The notes below the pieces were generated by a model. The model ran no database searches and was not told where the DNA came from. It saw only the letters and a program-made list of their open reading frames with translations. Below, one piece after another: positions 19,425 to 31,102 of a stretch of 64,000 bases of DNA (positions are counted from its first letter, which is position 1; each line of letters begins with the position of its first letter). Where the stretch lies: assembly GCA_013368445.1 (NCBI GenBank), contig JAACJO010000003.1, positions 2,108,001 through 2,172,000 on the forward strand, given 5' to 3'. The position numbers were made by a program, and so were the translations under genes. The stretch is from Leucocoprinus leucothites (taxonomy: Eukaryota > Basidiomycota > Agaricomycetes > Agaricales > Agaricaceae).

Positions 19425-22362
19425 ATGACGACCTCTTCCACTTTTGCAAGGCTTGCTTGCTTACTCCAAGGAGCCGCACTAGTTCTAGCTCAAAGCACGA
19501 CAACTGCACCCCCGAGCCTAACCATTACAACCGCGGTGCCATCTGCCACTGCTTCCGATAGCGCTGCCTTGGCTTCTCAAGCTGCTTTACCTCCAAAGCA
19601 GCCTTGGTGTCCTTCGGAGATTTTTTGCCCCGGTTCTGTGAGTGCATACAGCTTCTCGCCTTAAGAGCCTCCCTCAAATGTTTCCACTCTTTCCCCCCCA
19701 GCTCTTGCAAACTGTAGGCATTGCAGACCTCTTTCCTGATGATAAGACATTCGCGGACAAGGTAATTCCATCCGTTCCCACCGTCGATCCCGGTCGTCAC
19801 GATAACTTCTATGACGTAGCCTACCAGCAAACCTCCCCAAGAGGTATTGGCCACCTTCCAGAATATATCTTCATCCAACGCCACTTATGGTCAAATCATC
19901 GACTTCGTGGAGCAAAACTTCGCTGGAGAGGGTCTTGAACTTCAGGCGCTCCCCTTGTCGGACTTCAATGCCAACCCAGCGTTCTTAGGCAACGTTTCCA
20001 ATCCTTTGGTCAAGGCGTGGTCGCAGACTGTTCACAACATTTGGACACAGCTCATCCGCGGAACAAACCGCTCGACATTATGTAGCTCCCGGTCTGATTG
20101 TGAGAGTTCCTTGATCCCGCTTAACCATACCTTTGTCGTGCCAGGTAAGTCATTGTCATCCCCCAAAGTATACAGCGTTTAATTTCACACTTGCAGGCGG
20201 TCGATTCAGAGAACAATATTACTGGGACAGTTACTGGATCGTTGAGGGTCTTCTTGAATCTGAACTATACAGCATCGTCAATGATACACTGCAGAACTTT
20301 ATGGACGAGTTGGACCGTATTGGGTTCATCCCCAACGGAGGGCGCGTCTACTGTACGCATACGAATTTCATCCGTACCCCGTGTTCAAACTAATTTCTCG
20401 ATAGACTTGGACCGATCGCAGCCCCCTCTCTTCATTCAGATGCTTTCTCGCTATGTCACTGTCACGAACGACACATCTATTCTCAGCAGAGCTCTTCCTC
20501 TTGCCGAGGTAAACCCTCACTTTATCTTTTTCCTGGCTACTAAATTTAGATGTACAATAGAAAGAACTCAAATGGTGGCGCGATAATCGCTCACTCAACG
20601 TTACAAGCCCTTTCACGAACCAGACCCACCTTGTATACCATTACAGCGTCAATAACAGCGCACCTCGCCCAGAATCTTACCTGACAGGCAAGTTCGGGTT
20701 AAGGCAAATCCAGTCACTCTAGTCATTCTCCTTTGTTCAGATTATCTAACGGCAAATGGACCTGAAATCAATCCCCCTCTCAACGATACCCAAAAGGCCG
20801 CATTGTATGCTGAACTTGCCACTGGTGCTGAGTCAGGTGGGGCTTGCATTAGTTAGTTATTCTTAGAAACCTCTAACCTCAAAGCCATCCTCAGGATGGG
20901 ACTACACCAAGCGATGGTTTACTGATGGCGACAACGATGGATCCCTCAGGAATCTCGGGGTTCGCAGTCTTGTTGCAATAGACTTAAACAGTATTTTATG
21001 TAAGTATAAAAATCTCTCTTGTTACCGACCATTCTCAAAACTTCCAAAGACAACAACCATGCCATCTTGGCGAAGCTTTATGGATCCTCAAATCGCACCC
21101 TGGCAAATACCCATCGTTCGGCAGCTTCAGCCTTACGCACCGCCATTCTGGATCTACTCTGGGATGGGAACAAGGTAAAATACTGGTTACTCAAAAACGA
21201 ACAGTCTAGTATTGATACTTTTCGGGTCAGCTTGCTTTCTATGACTTCAATCTCGCCACGAATCAAAGGAAAGACTTCTTCAGCGTCGCCAATTTCTACC
21301 CGCTATGGAGCGGTATTGTACCCGACGAAGTCGCCCGCGATGAGAACGCGGCTTTTGGCCACTTCGCGTCACTTAATCTTGTCCTGAACCGCTACAATGG
21401 CACGTATCCCACTACCCTCGTTGATACAGGCCTTCAATGGTACGCAAAATTCGACCTCATGTCAGTTTAAACCGACCCTTACGATGACTACTCGCAGGGA
21501 CGCTCCCAATGCTTGGGCTCCCCATCAGCATGTCGTCCTTGGGGCCCTGCGAGCATTGCCGGCCAATGTTAGCGGGGGTGCTCTCCCAACACCTGGCGAG
21601 GGTAAATCGACATTCGACCTGATCCCATCTGGCCAGCTCGGAATGGCCGAGAATCAACTCCCTCAACAACCTAGGGTAAATATTAACGACGGCAATTTCA
21701 CCAACACCGGATCCGGAGCGGATATCAACGCCTTGAATGGTACCGTGTTCAATGGTGGAAATGCTACTGACGGTGAGGGATGGTCACACCGCCTTCAGCG
21801 TGAGCTTGCCAACAGGTATATCACGAGTGCGCTCTGCAGTTGGTGGGTAAAATGCCTTCCTCCCAAACTCCCTATCATTAACAGTTTATGTACAGGAGGG
21901 CAACTGGTGGCTCTATCCCTGGAATCTTACCAAGACTTTCGGACGCCGAGTTGAACGTTACCCAGAGCATCAACAACACAGGCAATGTAGGTTTCCATTG
22001 ACACACCTTTCCGACTGACTGTCCTTACTTCGTAACACACAGATGTTTGAAAAGTTCTCTGCTCTCGACGTTGACTCAGCAGGGAGAGGGGGTGAATACA
22101 CTGTCCAGGTACGTGTTGCGTTAAATTATTTGGTCGGGTTATGGTTTAATGCTTTCCCGCCCAGGCTGGATTTGGTTGGACCAACGGGGTTGCCCTGTGG
22201 ATTGCGAGTAATTATGGTGACCAGCTAAATGCTCCTGATTGCCCAAGTCTGTTGACTACGGCTCAAGGTCAAGGTCAAGGTGGCACCTCATCTGCGCGCC
22301 CCAGTGCTGCACCAGCCTTTTGGGTGATAACCACAATGGCCATTGGTACCTTATTGCTGTAG
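19425..22362 (+). CDS. Secreted GH37 trehalase, probably GPI-anchored
   Basis: Glycoside hydrolase family 37 enzyme that splits alpha,alpha-trehalose into two glucoses. Begins with a signal peptide (MTTSSTFARLACLLQGAALV, cut near ALAQ). Trehalase signature 1 is PGGRFREQYYWDSYW across a splice near 20196; signature 2 is LQWDAPNAWAPHQH near 21490; the Gly-rich GRGGEYTVQAGFGWTNGVA lies near 22090-22190. The C-terminus has a GQGQGQGG/Ser spacer followed by a hydrophobic end (FWVITTMAIGTLLL) with no charged tail, as in GPI-anchor signals. About ten short introns. Many N-x-S/T sequons fit an extracellular protein. It would supply glucose from external or spore-wall trehalose. It converges on the lysozyme gene 206 bp away. 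Confidence 0.88.
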
Positions 22363-22568
22363 CTACCGCCCTGTTTTAACTAGCCTCAGTCAGTTCAATA
22401 CCCGGACATTTTATACGAATGTATATCTCAGATGCAAATATCCTGTGAATTGTACGGTGACCATGACATTTCTGACGCAGACGAAAGTTACACGAGAACA
22501 GGGCGAATTTACTACCATCGAACCATACATACGATCACGAGTGAATATGTAAATGCTAATCTAGAAAC

Positions 22569-23421
22569 TTAGCAAGGAGGGTGTGCAATGACACTGGAGG
22601 ATGTCTTAAACAATGCAATTTCGGCATTCCTGCGGTTCACCAATCCCTGTAAAACCTGTCCACCTGCGTAGACCCACTTGGGCAATTCCTGAGAAGCTAC
22701 AGTGTTGGGATTTTCCCCAGCATTAAGTCTGGAGATCAGGGTAGAGGTCTTGGCAGCACCGCAACCTTCATTGAATGCCCAGGAAACGAGTGCACCGTAT
22801 TGATTGTCGTTCAGCCTGACGCTGTCAACGATATAGTCAGAGATACACTTCTGATAGGTCTTCAAGTCTGAGTTTAAGAGGGCGGTGGCGGTTGTAGTTG
22901 TGAGAGGGAAGGAGTAAGGGACCTCGCTACAGCCAGAAGTCTGGCAAAGGTGCCCGTAACCGACGGTGGGAAGACCAACAGGGTCTGGAGAAGGACGGGA
23001 GACAAAGCCCTCGTACTTCTTGATAAGACTAATGGTGGCGGAGTTGACTGTTTTAGCTGTACAACCCGACGAGGGTAAGCAGCACTTGAAACCGGCAGGG
23101 CCAGGGCATAGACCTATTTGGGCGGATTTATTACAGTAATTCCAATGCTTTGATCGTCGAGACCATACCTGAAACAGTGTTCCCAGATGCACATTGGTTA
23201 GTCCAGCGACAGTTACCGCCGGAGCTGCAAGAGGTTTTGTAGCAGCACTTGATGTCGGTGGGATCGTTGGGGCAGAATCCAGAGGCGTATTTACCTCCAC
23301 CAGAGCTGCAGGTAGAGGTGCTAAGGCAGACACCGGGGGTACCGTTGACGGAGCACGCGCCGTTCACCGCTGCCTGAGCAAACCCAGTGATGGCGAGGAG
23401 AAAAGAGAATGCTTTGAACAT
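22569..23421 (-). CDS. Secreted GH24 (T4-type) lysozyme with duplicated Cys-rich N-terminal module
   Basis: Two exons (23169-23421 and 22569-23113; 798 nt) encode 265 aa. A signal peptide (MFKAFSFLLAITGFAQAA) is followed by two similar Cys-rich units: one with CSVNGTPGVC...GFCPNDPTDIKCC, the second with NCRWTNQC...GLCPGPAGFKCC. The GH24 domain starts ATISLIKKYEGF and keeps the phage T4 catalytic spacing: Glu in KYEG, Asp nine residues later in SPDPVG, Thr six further on in LPTVGYGH. It also retains NDNQYGALVSWAFNEGCG. GH24 enzymes hydrolyse bacterial peptidoglycan; fungal copies are usually thought to derive from bacteria or phage. The signal peptide and the intron show it is a domesticated eukaryotic gene. 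The Cys-rich unit may bind cell-wall polymers (inference). Confidence 0.9.
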
Positions 23422-24181
23422 ACTAGCGAAGATGTCGAGGGCAGGGAAGCTGCTTCAGGATTTCACGATAAAAGTCCGCTCGCATTTTATCTGTCGCCAA
23501 CGGAAAAGTCGAAGCACAACCATACGGGCCATATTGGTGGTGATTAGAATTCCTTGTTGATTGATTTCAGAATTCTGGGAGTTGACAGTTAGCTGAGAGG
23601 TGTGACCTTGAACCACGTTCGCGTACTCAGTTGATAAGATGACAAAAGTGATGGAACATGTGCTCATATCTATTCGTCCTCTGAAGGACTGACCCCATGT
23701 CCCTCGTTTGTTTTCTTCTCGGCAATCAGGGAGAACGCATCGATTAATTGAACCATACGCTGCTCTCTAGGCGGTATCGGAGAAGTGTCAATCATGTAGC
23801 TATGCATGGGAGATAGGAACTACTTGTACTGTCATGAGGTTAGATTAGTCCAATATTATCACAAGGGTCGCTTCTCACTGAAGAAACATCTCTTCAGCAA
23901 CTTCTGCTTACGTGAATTTTGCTAACTGAATCTGCCCTTTGCACGAAATCAGAGGGGGACCCCAACTCAATTCGATTGAACTCATCTTCGTCTCCGTTAG
24001 CCGGCGTTAAAGGGCCGATCGCAAAAATGCCAAGTCGTAGTGCTCTTGAAAAAAAGGGATTGTGCCCCAAGTTCCGTTTCAATGCAGCATTGATAGGGTA
24101 ACACGGAGGACTTGAAGTGAGCGAACCCGATGAGGGTTACTAGGATTATATATCAAATTCCAACGGCCTATCTAACAAGAG
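23422..24181. other. Intergenic, no gene seen
   Basis: 760 bp holding the lysozyme promoter at its left and the deaminase 3' end at its right. Short open frames on both strands have no recognisable motifs. Confidence 0.5.
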
Positions 24182-26455
24182 TTAATTAGGGAGTGACCCC
24201 TTGTAGCGAGCAACGATAAACTCCAAGAATGCTCTCCATTCGGTTTCCCAGGAATCCAATGCATCCTTCTTCTCGGCTGGAAGCATCATCGAGAACTATA
24301 GTGACTTGTGTCAGGATGTTGAATGCTGCAAAGGGGTAATGAACTTGCCTCAATACTGTCTCTAGCCAGTACTCCCAGTGTGCTCAAACTAGTAATTTCA
24401 CTAGAGACAAAAAGCTGGGCGGAATGAATGGCCATGACTAGTAGGTAGAGGGAAATCCGCTCACCTGAAAGAAGTCATATGTCAAGCCCATATTCCCGAA
24501 AACAGAGGGGCCGTCCGAGCTTAGTGCAACAGAAACGCCATTGTTGATGATGATCGGAAGTGGGTGCATCGGCATTGAAGATGTAAGGCGCTAAGGAATG
24601 TGAATAAAGCCGTCCTAGTTGTGATGGAACTTACAAGAATTTCGTTGCTGAGATATCTGACTGTCAGGGAACTCGTATTGCTAGTAGTCAAGATGAACGC
24701 ACGATATGGGGCAGACTTCGAGCAGAATGCCTTGTTCACGGCAAGCCTGCAAGAGCTTCGGATGTTTCACGAGAGAAAATCTGAATGCAGCGCATAGTAT
24801 CATCAATCTCAAATCGAAGCGCATAGGTCAGGTGTGGAAGCTAACCCGTGTCCAATCCGTTTGGTTCCTAACAGGAGCGCGTCGTACAGGTTGTTGTCCG
24901 GGGAGTCTCCGTCTCCCAGTGTTTCTCCTGCATGAAAGAGGAATGGTATCTCAACACCTTCCTGCAGCTGGCGTTCACGGAAGTAAAGCAGTGGCTCAAC
25001 GTAGTCGATGAGTGGGCGCAACTCGTCCTCATTTCCCACCAAGTCGAAACCTGATGGTTTGTTAGATGAAGCCCATGGTGATGCATGGAGCGAAGAAAGT
25101 ACCTGCGATGATATGCGGGAACTCCTTCTTGAGGTCAATACAATCGTCTACATAGTAATACAAGTCCTTGGGTTCCAGAGCCCTAAACGCAGTATAGATA
25201 ATCTAACAGAATCTGTCAGCTGGGTGCGGCGGAGCACCAAGAGATGACTGACTCGAGCACCAAGGAATTTGTCACCTCGACCTTCTTTCGTGAGCTCTTC
25301 TTTGACTTCATTGACGGTTGCCTCAAACAGCTGTAAGACTTCTCTATGCGTAATAGTCGATCTGCCGTCAGTTGCAGTCAAGGCTCTACAAGCGAGGGTC
25401 AGTGGCAAGCAGGACTAAGCTAGGATTAGCAGGCTCACTTGGCAAAATAGAAATCAATTCTTGGTTCCATATAAGAAATCCCGTCGTTAATAGAGGTCAG
25501 GAAAAAAATGCGGAGGTATTGTTTGAAAATGGGCAGAAAGTGAACGAGTCCCTGTGCGAGAGATAAGATAAATATGTAGGGTTTACAGTGATAGATCGCA
25601 GAAGCTTACGCCCGAAACACCAAAAGTGCTTTGAAATTTCTCCCAGATCTTCAGTTTACTTTGTCAATATATGTATGGCCCAAAAAGGTTCGGAAATACC
25701 TTAGTCACTGTGTTATGTGTTCCATAAGCCTCGGCCGGGCGAAGAGTCATGGCATCAATAATCCATCTATCAAATCCCTCAGGACCACCTAGAGAAGGGT
25801 CAAATTGCTCCCTTGCTCTGGTAATATTGACCCAAGTATTGGGAACATAGCTGTTTGATGAGACGATTTCGCCGTCCATATTGTAGAACTCCGGAGTCAG
25901 AGGCATGAGCTCAGGTAGAACTGAAGAGATATTTCTAGCATCGAGCCTCTCAGGTACCCGAATGTGAATCGCAGGCTGCTGCAAAGCCAGGTCGAGAAGG
26001 GTACGTGCATCAACTGTTGCTCCAATATGAATGTGTAGGAGTGCCCCTTTGGGCATCCTAAAACTGGGTATGAGATTCAAGCACAAAAATGGTGATGTGG
26101 TGTCTCTCAACTCGGGACAAAATCTCGAATGTGCGGGTTTTCTCGACTATTTTCTTTCCTAAGAATGAGAACCATCTTGAGAATCGTGTAGTTCTCCGTA
26201 TCGAACAAAGTACTCACCAGTCAGGAACTCCATTCCTGGGAACGGATGAGGAACATCTGGGTGGTCCTCCTTCCAGATGCCCGCAGCTTCCTCTGCACGA
26301 ATCCTGTGCATGATTTCATCGGCTTCTGTTTCTAATGCCGAGCGTGTATGTACAGCTGGCCTGTCTCTGCGTAGTGATCTGTCGGCTCCAATAAGTTTCT
26401 CGCGCTCTTCCAAGTACTGTTGCTTGTCCACGATGTTGAGCCCCATGATGTCCAA
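24182..26455 (-). CDS. ADGF/CECR1-type adenosine deaminase-related protein
   Basis: Member of the metallo-dependent adenosine deaminase superfamily, closest to the ADGF/ADA2 branch. Exon 1 (MDIMGLNIVDKQQYLEEREK) carries the helical N-terminal region. The barrel begins MPKGALLHIHIGATVDARTL, where HIH is the first metal site. Later come FDLVGNEDELRPLIDYV, PFLFHAGETLGDGDSPDNNL (catalytic HAGE), the TKRIGHG motif with its His, EVCPISYEILRLT and the metal Asp in ALSSDGPSVFG. It ends VARYKGSLPN. About ten exons. No signal peptide is visible, unlike animal ADA2, so it is probably cytosolic or unconventionally targeted. The substrate is likely adenosine or another purine ribonucleoside. A TATA-like element (revcomp GCATATAAAG) is at 26501-26510. 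Confidence 0.85.
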
Positions 26456-27208
26456 GGAAGTCAGTCAAGCTTGGTATACCGCAGGATAAGTATCAGGTGC
26501 CTTTATATGCGTTGCTTTAACAGCAGTAAAATACCGAGTCATGTATGGAGAAGACAGAGCTTCTGACTCAGACGGCCTTATTTTAGTTTCCCAAGAGTTC
26601 ATCCTTCACGGATTAATTGAATCGTGTTATGGATCTTTCCCCGCCGAGATGAGGCTTGGGGTATCGAGCTGAAGAAGGGAAGTCGTCAAGTGTGAGCACA
26701 AGGTAGAATCAACTCGAACTTCCGAAACCAGGGTTGAGATATTGAAATGGTGAATGAATCATGTTTGGAGAGAATTAAGGTCGGTCAAGTATCGCGGGCA
26801 ACAGGCTTTCGACAGCGCGCATGGATTGGTATGACACACGTGACTATCATTGATCAAATCAATTGACGATGGTCCACTTGTCCCAGCTGTCCAGCTTGAA
26901 GTAGTCACGAAAAGGCGAATCGGGCTGGGAAGCTGGGAAGCTGCTACTTAGCTATTGGCAGAGATGACCAACATATCCAATGATAAAAATATTATTAGTA
27001 TATGCAAAAATATGAGTTACAATAAAGCGAGCTGTATGATGGAGGTTGGGGAGAGATTTTCTACGATAGGAAGGGGTGGGAGGAGGGACAGTTCAATGTG
27101 TCATATCTGAGGGCACGGGCAACGGTAGTGTATCACGGAGGATGCGAGGGCAAGGTGGCGAGTGGTGTGAGGCGTGAGGTGGTGAATGACGAAATCCTAT
27201 TTCGGGAT
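26456..27208. other. Intergenic, deaminase promoter side
   Basis: 753 bp between two minus-strand genes. Contains a CACGTG core at 26837-26842 and a short AT-rich stretch near 26980-27010. The rest is the MSP1 3' end. No gene signature. Confidence 0.5.
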
Positions 27209-28770
27209 TTAATCAAGCCTGTCATTATTCTCCTCATCCTCTGCTAGCCGTGCAAGTTCCTCAACGTTCAATACGGGTGGAGGCAGAGGACTAGTGCCGT
27301 CGGGTGCGAAGAAATCCGCGAGCATTAGCGGTCGAAGCTTGAAACCCTGAACAGCCGAAGGATCTCAGAAAACTGATTACCAAACCGGAGAAAACAAGCA
27401 ACAGACCTCGAGTTGACCTTTGGCAAGAAGCTCCTCGTTTCCTTCCGCACTTCGCATAAATTCCCGCACAGGGACCATAGCAGCATTTCGACAGAGTTCT
27501 CTCAGGTCAGAACCCGAGTGACCTTCAGTCAATTCTGCTAGTGTTGTCATCGAGAAATCATAAGCTATCTGGGTGTCTTTCAACATCTAGTGGTTCAAAT
27601 AACGTTAGGGCCGATTTAATGAAGATTGTGTGGAAAGCCGTACTAGCTTCAATATCTTCAGCCGTTGATCGAAATTCGGTAGTCCAACAGCGAAACGCTT
27701 AGGCATGCGTCTAAGGATAGCCGAGTCGATGTCATTAGGTCTATTCGTGGCACCAAGGACTAATATCCGATCCGTTGTAGAAGTAAGGCCATCCCACAGA
27801 CTAATGTTATGGGTTAGTGAATGGGAAATGGCTTATCGGTTAGGGGAAGAAACAAAAGGAGACGCACGTCATGAACTCAGCCTTCATCATCCCGGTCACT
27901 TCATGATCCCCCTTCGTCCGCTCCCGCAAGAACGAGTCTATCTCGTCAATGAAGATGATACTTGGCTGTACTTTGCGTGCAAGACTGAAAAGTCCCGCTA
28001 CAAGTTTGTTCGACTCTCCGTACCACTTGTTGGTCAGCACTGACGCTGCAATGTTGATAAAGGTGGCGCCTGACTCCTTAGCGAGTGCTTTGGCTAGCAT
28101 GGTCTTTCCACAACCTGGAGGACCAAACAAGAGGACACCTTTGGGTGCACCGAGGAGAGACGACGATGAGGTGAAGAGATTGGGATAAAGCAAGGGATAA
28201 ATGACGGACTCTCTTAGAGAGGAGATTATGTTGTCGAGTCCGCCAATATCTAACGAGGGATATGTAAGCTTCCAAGTTTGATATTGTAGAATTATACAAA
28301 CCAGAAAAGCGGACGCTAATGTCATCAGGATGAATGACCTCATTTGCTACTTTCTCTACAGACATTATTGAGACGACCAAAGCTATAGTAGGATCGGAGG
28401 TGCATACTTTCATATTCGTCCAGTACTAGACCAGAGTGTCCCAATCGCTTCAGTGCTTCCAATTGTTTCTCTTTGACCTCTTCTTTCTTATCTGGATTTG
28501 TTACACTGTCAATGACCCACTAGAAAACGGCGCACTTTATTAAGAGGGCAGTAGATGATATACGGCAGGACATACTCGGACAGTGTAAAACAAAGCTGCC
28601 TTGGTCGTTCATTGAGCTAATTTTTTTTTTGAGAAGACGCCGTAACCACGCACTTGAGATGCAAGAAATAGCGCGACTGGCCAGTGCAAACTTTTGTTAG
28701 TCAGTGGTTTGGGGCAATGACGGAACGTCGCACCTTCAAACACTGCGCGTTTTGTGCCCGATGCCACCAT
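27209..28770 (-). CDS. MSP1: Msp1/ATAD1 AAA ATPase, mitochondrial outer-membrane protein dislocase
   Basis: Tail-anchored-protein extractase of the mitochondrial outer membrane and peroxisomes. N-terminal membrane segment [20 protein letters not shown] leads to [14 protein letters not shown] and the linker [17 protein letters not shown]. The AAA core has [20 protein letters not shown], Walker [21 protein letters not shown], the pore-loop [10 protein letters not shown], Walker [15 protein letters not shown], then [20 protein letters not shown] with the Arg fingers. The lid ends at [20 protein letters not shown]. It terminates EENNDRLD at 27209. The order and spacing match yeast Msp1 closely. 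The start is uncertain: ATG at 28770 ([10 protein letters not shown]) or 28848. A CACGTG core lies at 28948-28953. Confidence 0.88.
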
Positions 28771-28848
28771 GATAGTTTCTGCAGAATTCAAATGCGGCCA
28801 AGTTGCGGTGCCTACGCTACGACGGCCCGCTGCTTGCGAAGGCTCCAA

Positions 28849-29742
28849 GGAAAAGAATGGGAGACGCTGTGTTAGGGAACTTGGAAGCCTGCGGTAAATG
28901 CGAAGCTAACTCGTGACCAAACACCATCAATTTGTGTTCACTGGTTTCACGTGCCATGGCAACTCAGTGCTCAGTCAACTAGTCACCAGTCCTCTGCTAT
29001 CCCCTAGTCGACTGCTCATTCCTTAAACTCTGATGGCTATTTCTTGACTTTCTCAATGAGCTGCTGGATATTTTTTAATACCCTTTTTACCGAAAGCAAT
29101 CTCGGCTCCGTTTGACTAAGATGCTTGTGGTAGCAAGCGCCGTATCTGCTGCATCTCGATGCTCATACCTTAATGTCTGTCCCAGGTCTGTCTTTGCATC
29201 TCACTCAAAGGTATACCGGTGAATGCTCCATCCAGTCGTACGCATCCGTTCTCACTCGGCAAGTACCGAGCACAAAAAGTTTACATATCACTCTCTTTTA
29301 GGCGAGCTACGTATCCCTCTGTCATAAGCTCACCTTGGTCACCATATGAAATTTTCAAATATAACAAAAGGTACATCTCCTGCTTGTCGACATTGCTGGC
29401 ATAGAGACACAATCCTTTGAAGAGCGGGAACGTGTTTCTTGCGATAACTTGAGCTTTGCCTCCTTGCTTTGAGCTTGCGCCTCGGCAGGGCAATGGACAC
29501 GGGTCTGGGTCCAGCTCTCGTCCTCGGGCTTCCGAAGGTCACCCGAAGCATGCTATGTTGCTAATGGACTCCAGCCTGATAGAGCCGTTCTGGTATCAAA
29601 GATACGGATGATCCGATTTTCCTCTTCTCAGGCCAGACCCTGCACCTATATAAGAGCAAGATATAGTTCTCGCAAGCCTCCACTTCACTCTCTCAAGACA
29701 TAGTTCACGTTCTCTCGTTCTATCACATCTTGGGCCAAAGAG
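28849..29742. other. Intergenic between divergent MSP1 and membrane paralogue 1
   Basis: About 0.9 kb with no supported gene. Open frames at 29281-29551 lack motifs. The right end contains the TATA box of the next gene. Confidence 0.5.
29647..29654 (+). promoter_or_regulatory. TATA box (TATATAAG) of membrane paralogue 1
   Basis: Lies about 90 bp upstream of the start codon at 29743, a normal fungal spacing. Paralogue 2 has a comparable element at 33474-33482. Confidence 0.5.
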
Positions 29743-30646
29743 ATGTCGATCACCCGCGTTCTCTACATCGATGACCGTGATCCAGCCATCACTTATTCCT
29801 CAATCTCGCCAGCAGCCACTGGCCGCATCTGGAGAATTTTTCGGGGGGCTGGCGAAGAGTTCATGCAAACGACGAGCCATGCAAACCAGACAGGCGCTAT
29901 GGCCCAGATTATCTTCACTGGTATGCTGATTCCAGTTTTTTTATGCTCTTCAGTGTTGCCTTACTGGATCTAAAGGTTCTGACATCAGTGTCTTCGGCTC
30001 AGTGTCCCCAGCGAGCACTGGATTCTCAGATCCCCTCACACACTATATTCTTGACTCAAAACCCCCTCTTCCTTTTCGACCTGTTCCGAACAACGATACC
30101 CAGTATAACGTTACGTTCTACGAGTCACCCAAAAACTTGACTTCTGGGCCTCATATACTTCAGATTGTCCTTCAGTCAGTGGGAAATTATTGGCTAGATT
30201 ACATGATGATTAGCAGATTGCCCTCGACATTGTCGGCAGCGGTTAATGAAACGCTCATAACCTCAGCTACAACCAAAAGCACGTCCATTGGGACCAAAGT
30301 TTACACCCCTACATTACTCTCCTCCCCGGAATCATCGACCACAGTGTCTGGCGAACTTATTGCCTCCGCAGTGCTGGGGGGCATCTTGGGCTTTGTCCTT
30401 CTTTCCGGTCTTGTGGTGGTAATTTTCCGTTGGAAATTCGGCAGCCGTCCCCACGATCCTGAAAACATCCTCACTCCCTTTGGTGCTTTGACAAGAGGTA
30501 CCGATGACAGTGATAGGGCTCAGGCGTCTGAACTGGCCATCAGCCCTAGCAGCATGGCGCCGTCGGGACACAACAAACGCTGGCGGGTTCTGATGCCCTC
30601 ACTGCAATTCGAACCTCCACCCGTTTATCGCAGTCCTCAGGTCTGA
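29743..30646 (+). CDS. Single-pass membrane protein, paralogue 1 of 3, unknown function
   Basis: Two exons (29743-29920, 29976-30646) give 282 aa. The N-terminal domain of about 155 residues begins MSITRVLYIDDRDPAITYSS and includes GSDISVFGSVSP, YNVTFYESPKNL, GPHILQIVLQSVGNYWLDYM. A Ser/Thr-rich stalk follows, then one membrane helix (LGGILGFVLLSGLVVVIF) flanked by RWK, and a cytosolic tail ending EPPPVYRSPQV. That tail holds a PPxY motif (PPVY). Several N-x-S/T sequons in the N-terminal part suggest an outside location, yet no cleavable signal peptide is present, implying an N-out type III topology. I recognise no named domain; the fold looks all-beta, like a carbohydrate-binding sandwich (inference). 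The phase-1 intron after FTG is shared by all three paralogues. Confidence 0.8.
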
Positions 30647-31071
30647 GATTCTATCGCCACTGTTGCTTTGGAGCTCTGCTTTCAGATTTCACTACAAACC
30701 TGCCATTGTAAATTTACCTGCGCTTGACTTTGTATTTTCCCGCAAACACTGGGCGTTTGCCAATTTCCGATGTACTGTCGTCGTATAGGAAGCTAATGTA
30801 GCAGAAAATTCCTTGCCACTCATTCTGAGCCAGGACCAGTACCACCCCATTGTGATGCTTCCACCTTCACTGAATACTTCATCCCATCTAACCTTGAGGA
30901 CTCTTCCCCCACCTCCGATATGCGCACGGTCCCGTCCCAATATTCGCGGCATCCAGCAGCATCGGCCTTTTCGGTTTCCACTATCTAGCTTCCGTTAACC
31001 AGCAACTCGATTGTATATGGTTGCCTGTCAGCTTTCAATTCAAGGATTCGTACTGTCCCTCGTGATCCATT

Positions 31072-31102
31072 CAGCCATTCGGCCATTCAACCGGCCATTC
31101 AA
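31072..31102. repeat. Short imperfect tandem repeat (CCATTCA/G)n
   Basis: Four closely spaced copies of a CCATTC unit (cattcagccattcggccatt and onward). Probably replication slippage in non-coding sequence. Confidence 0.6.

Noticed and set aside
28609..28848. Longer N-terminus for MSP1 starting at 28848
   Set aside because: In frame with the accepted exon but adds residues without a family counterpart; the ATG at 28770 is preferred, not proven.
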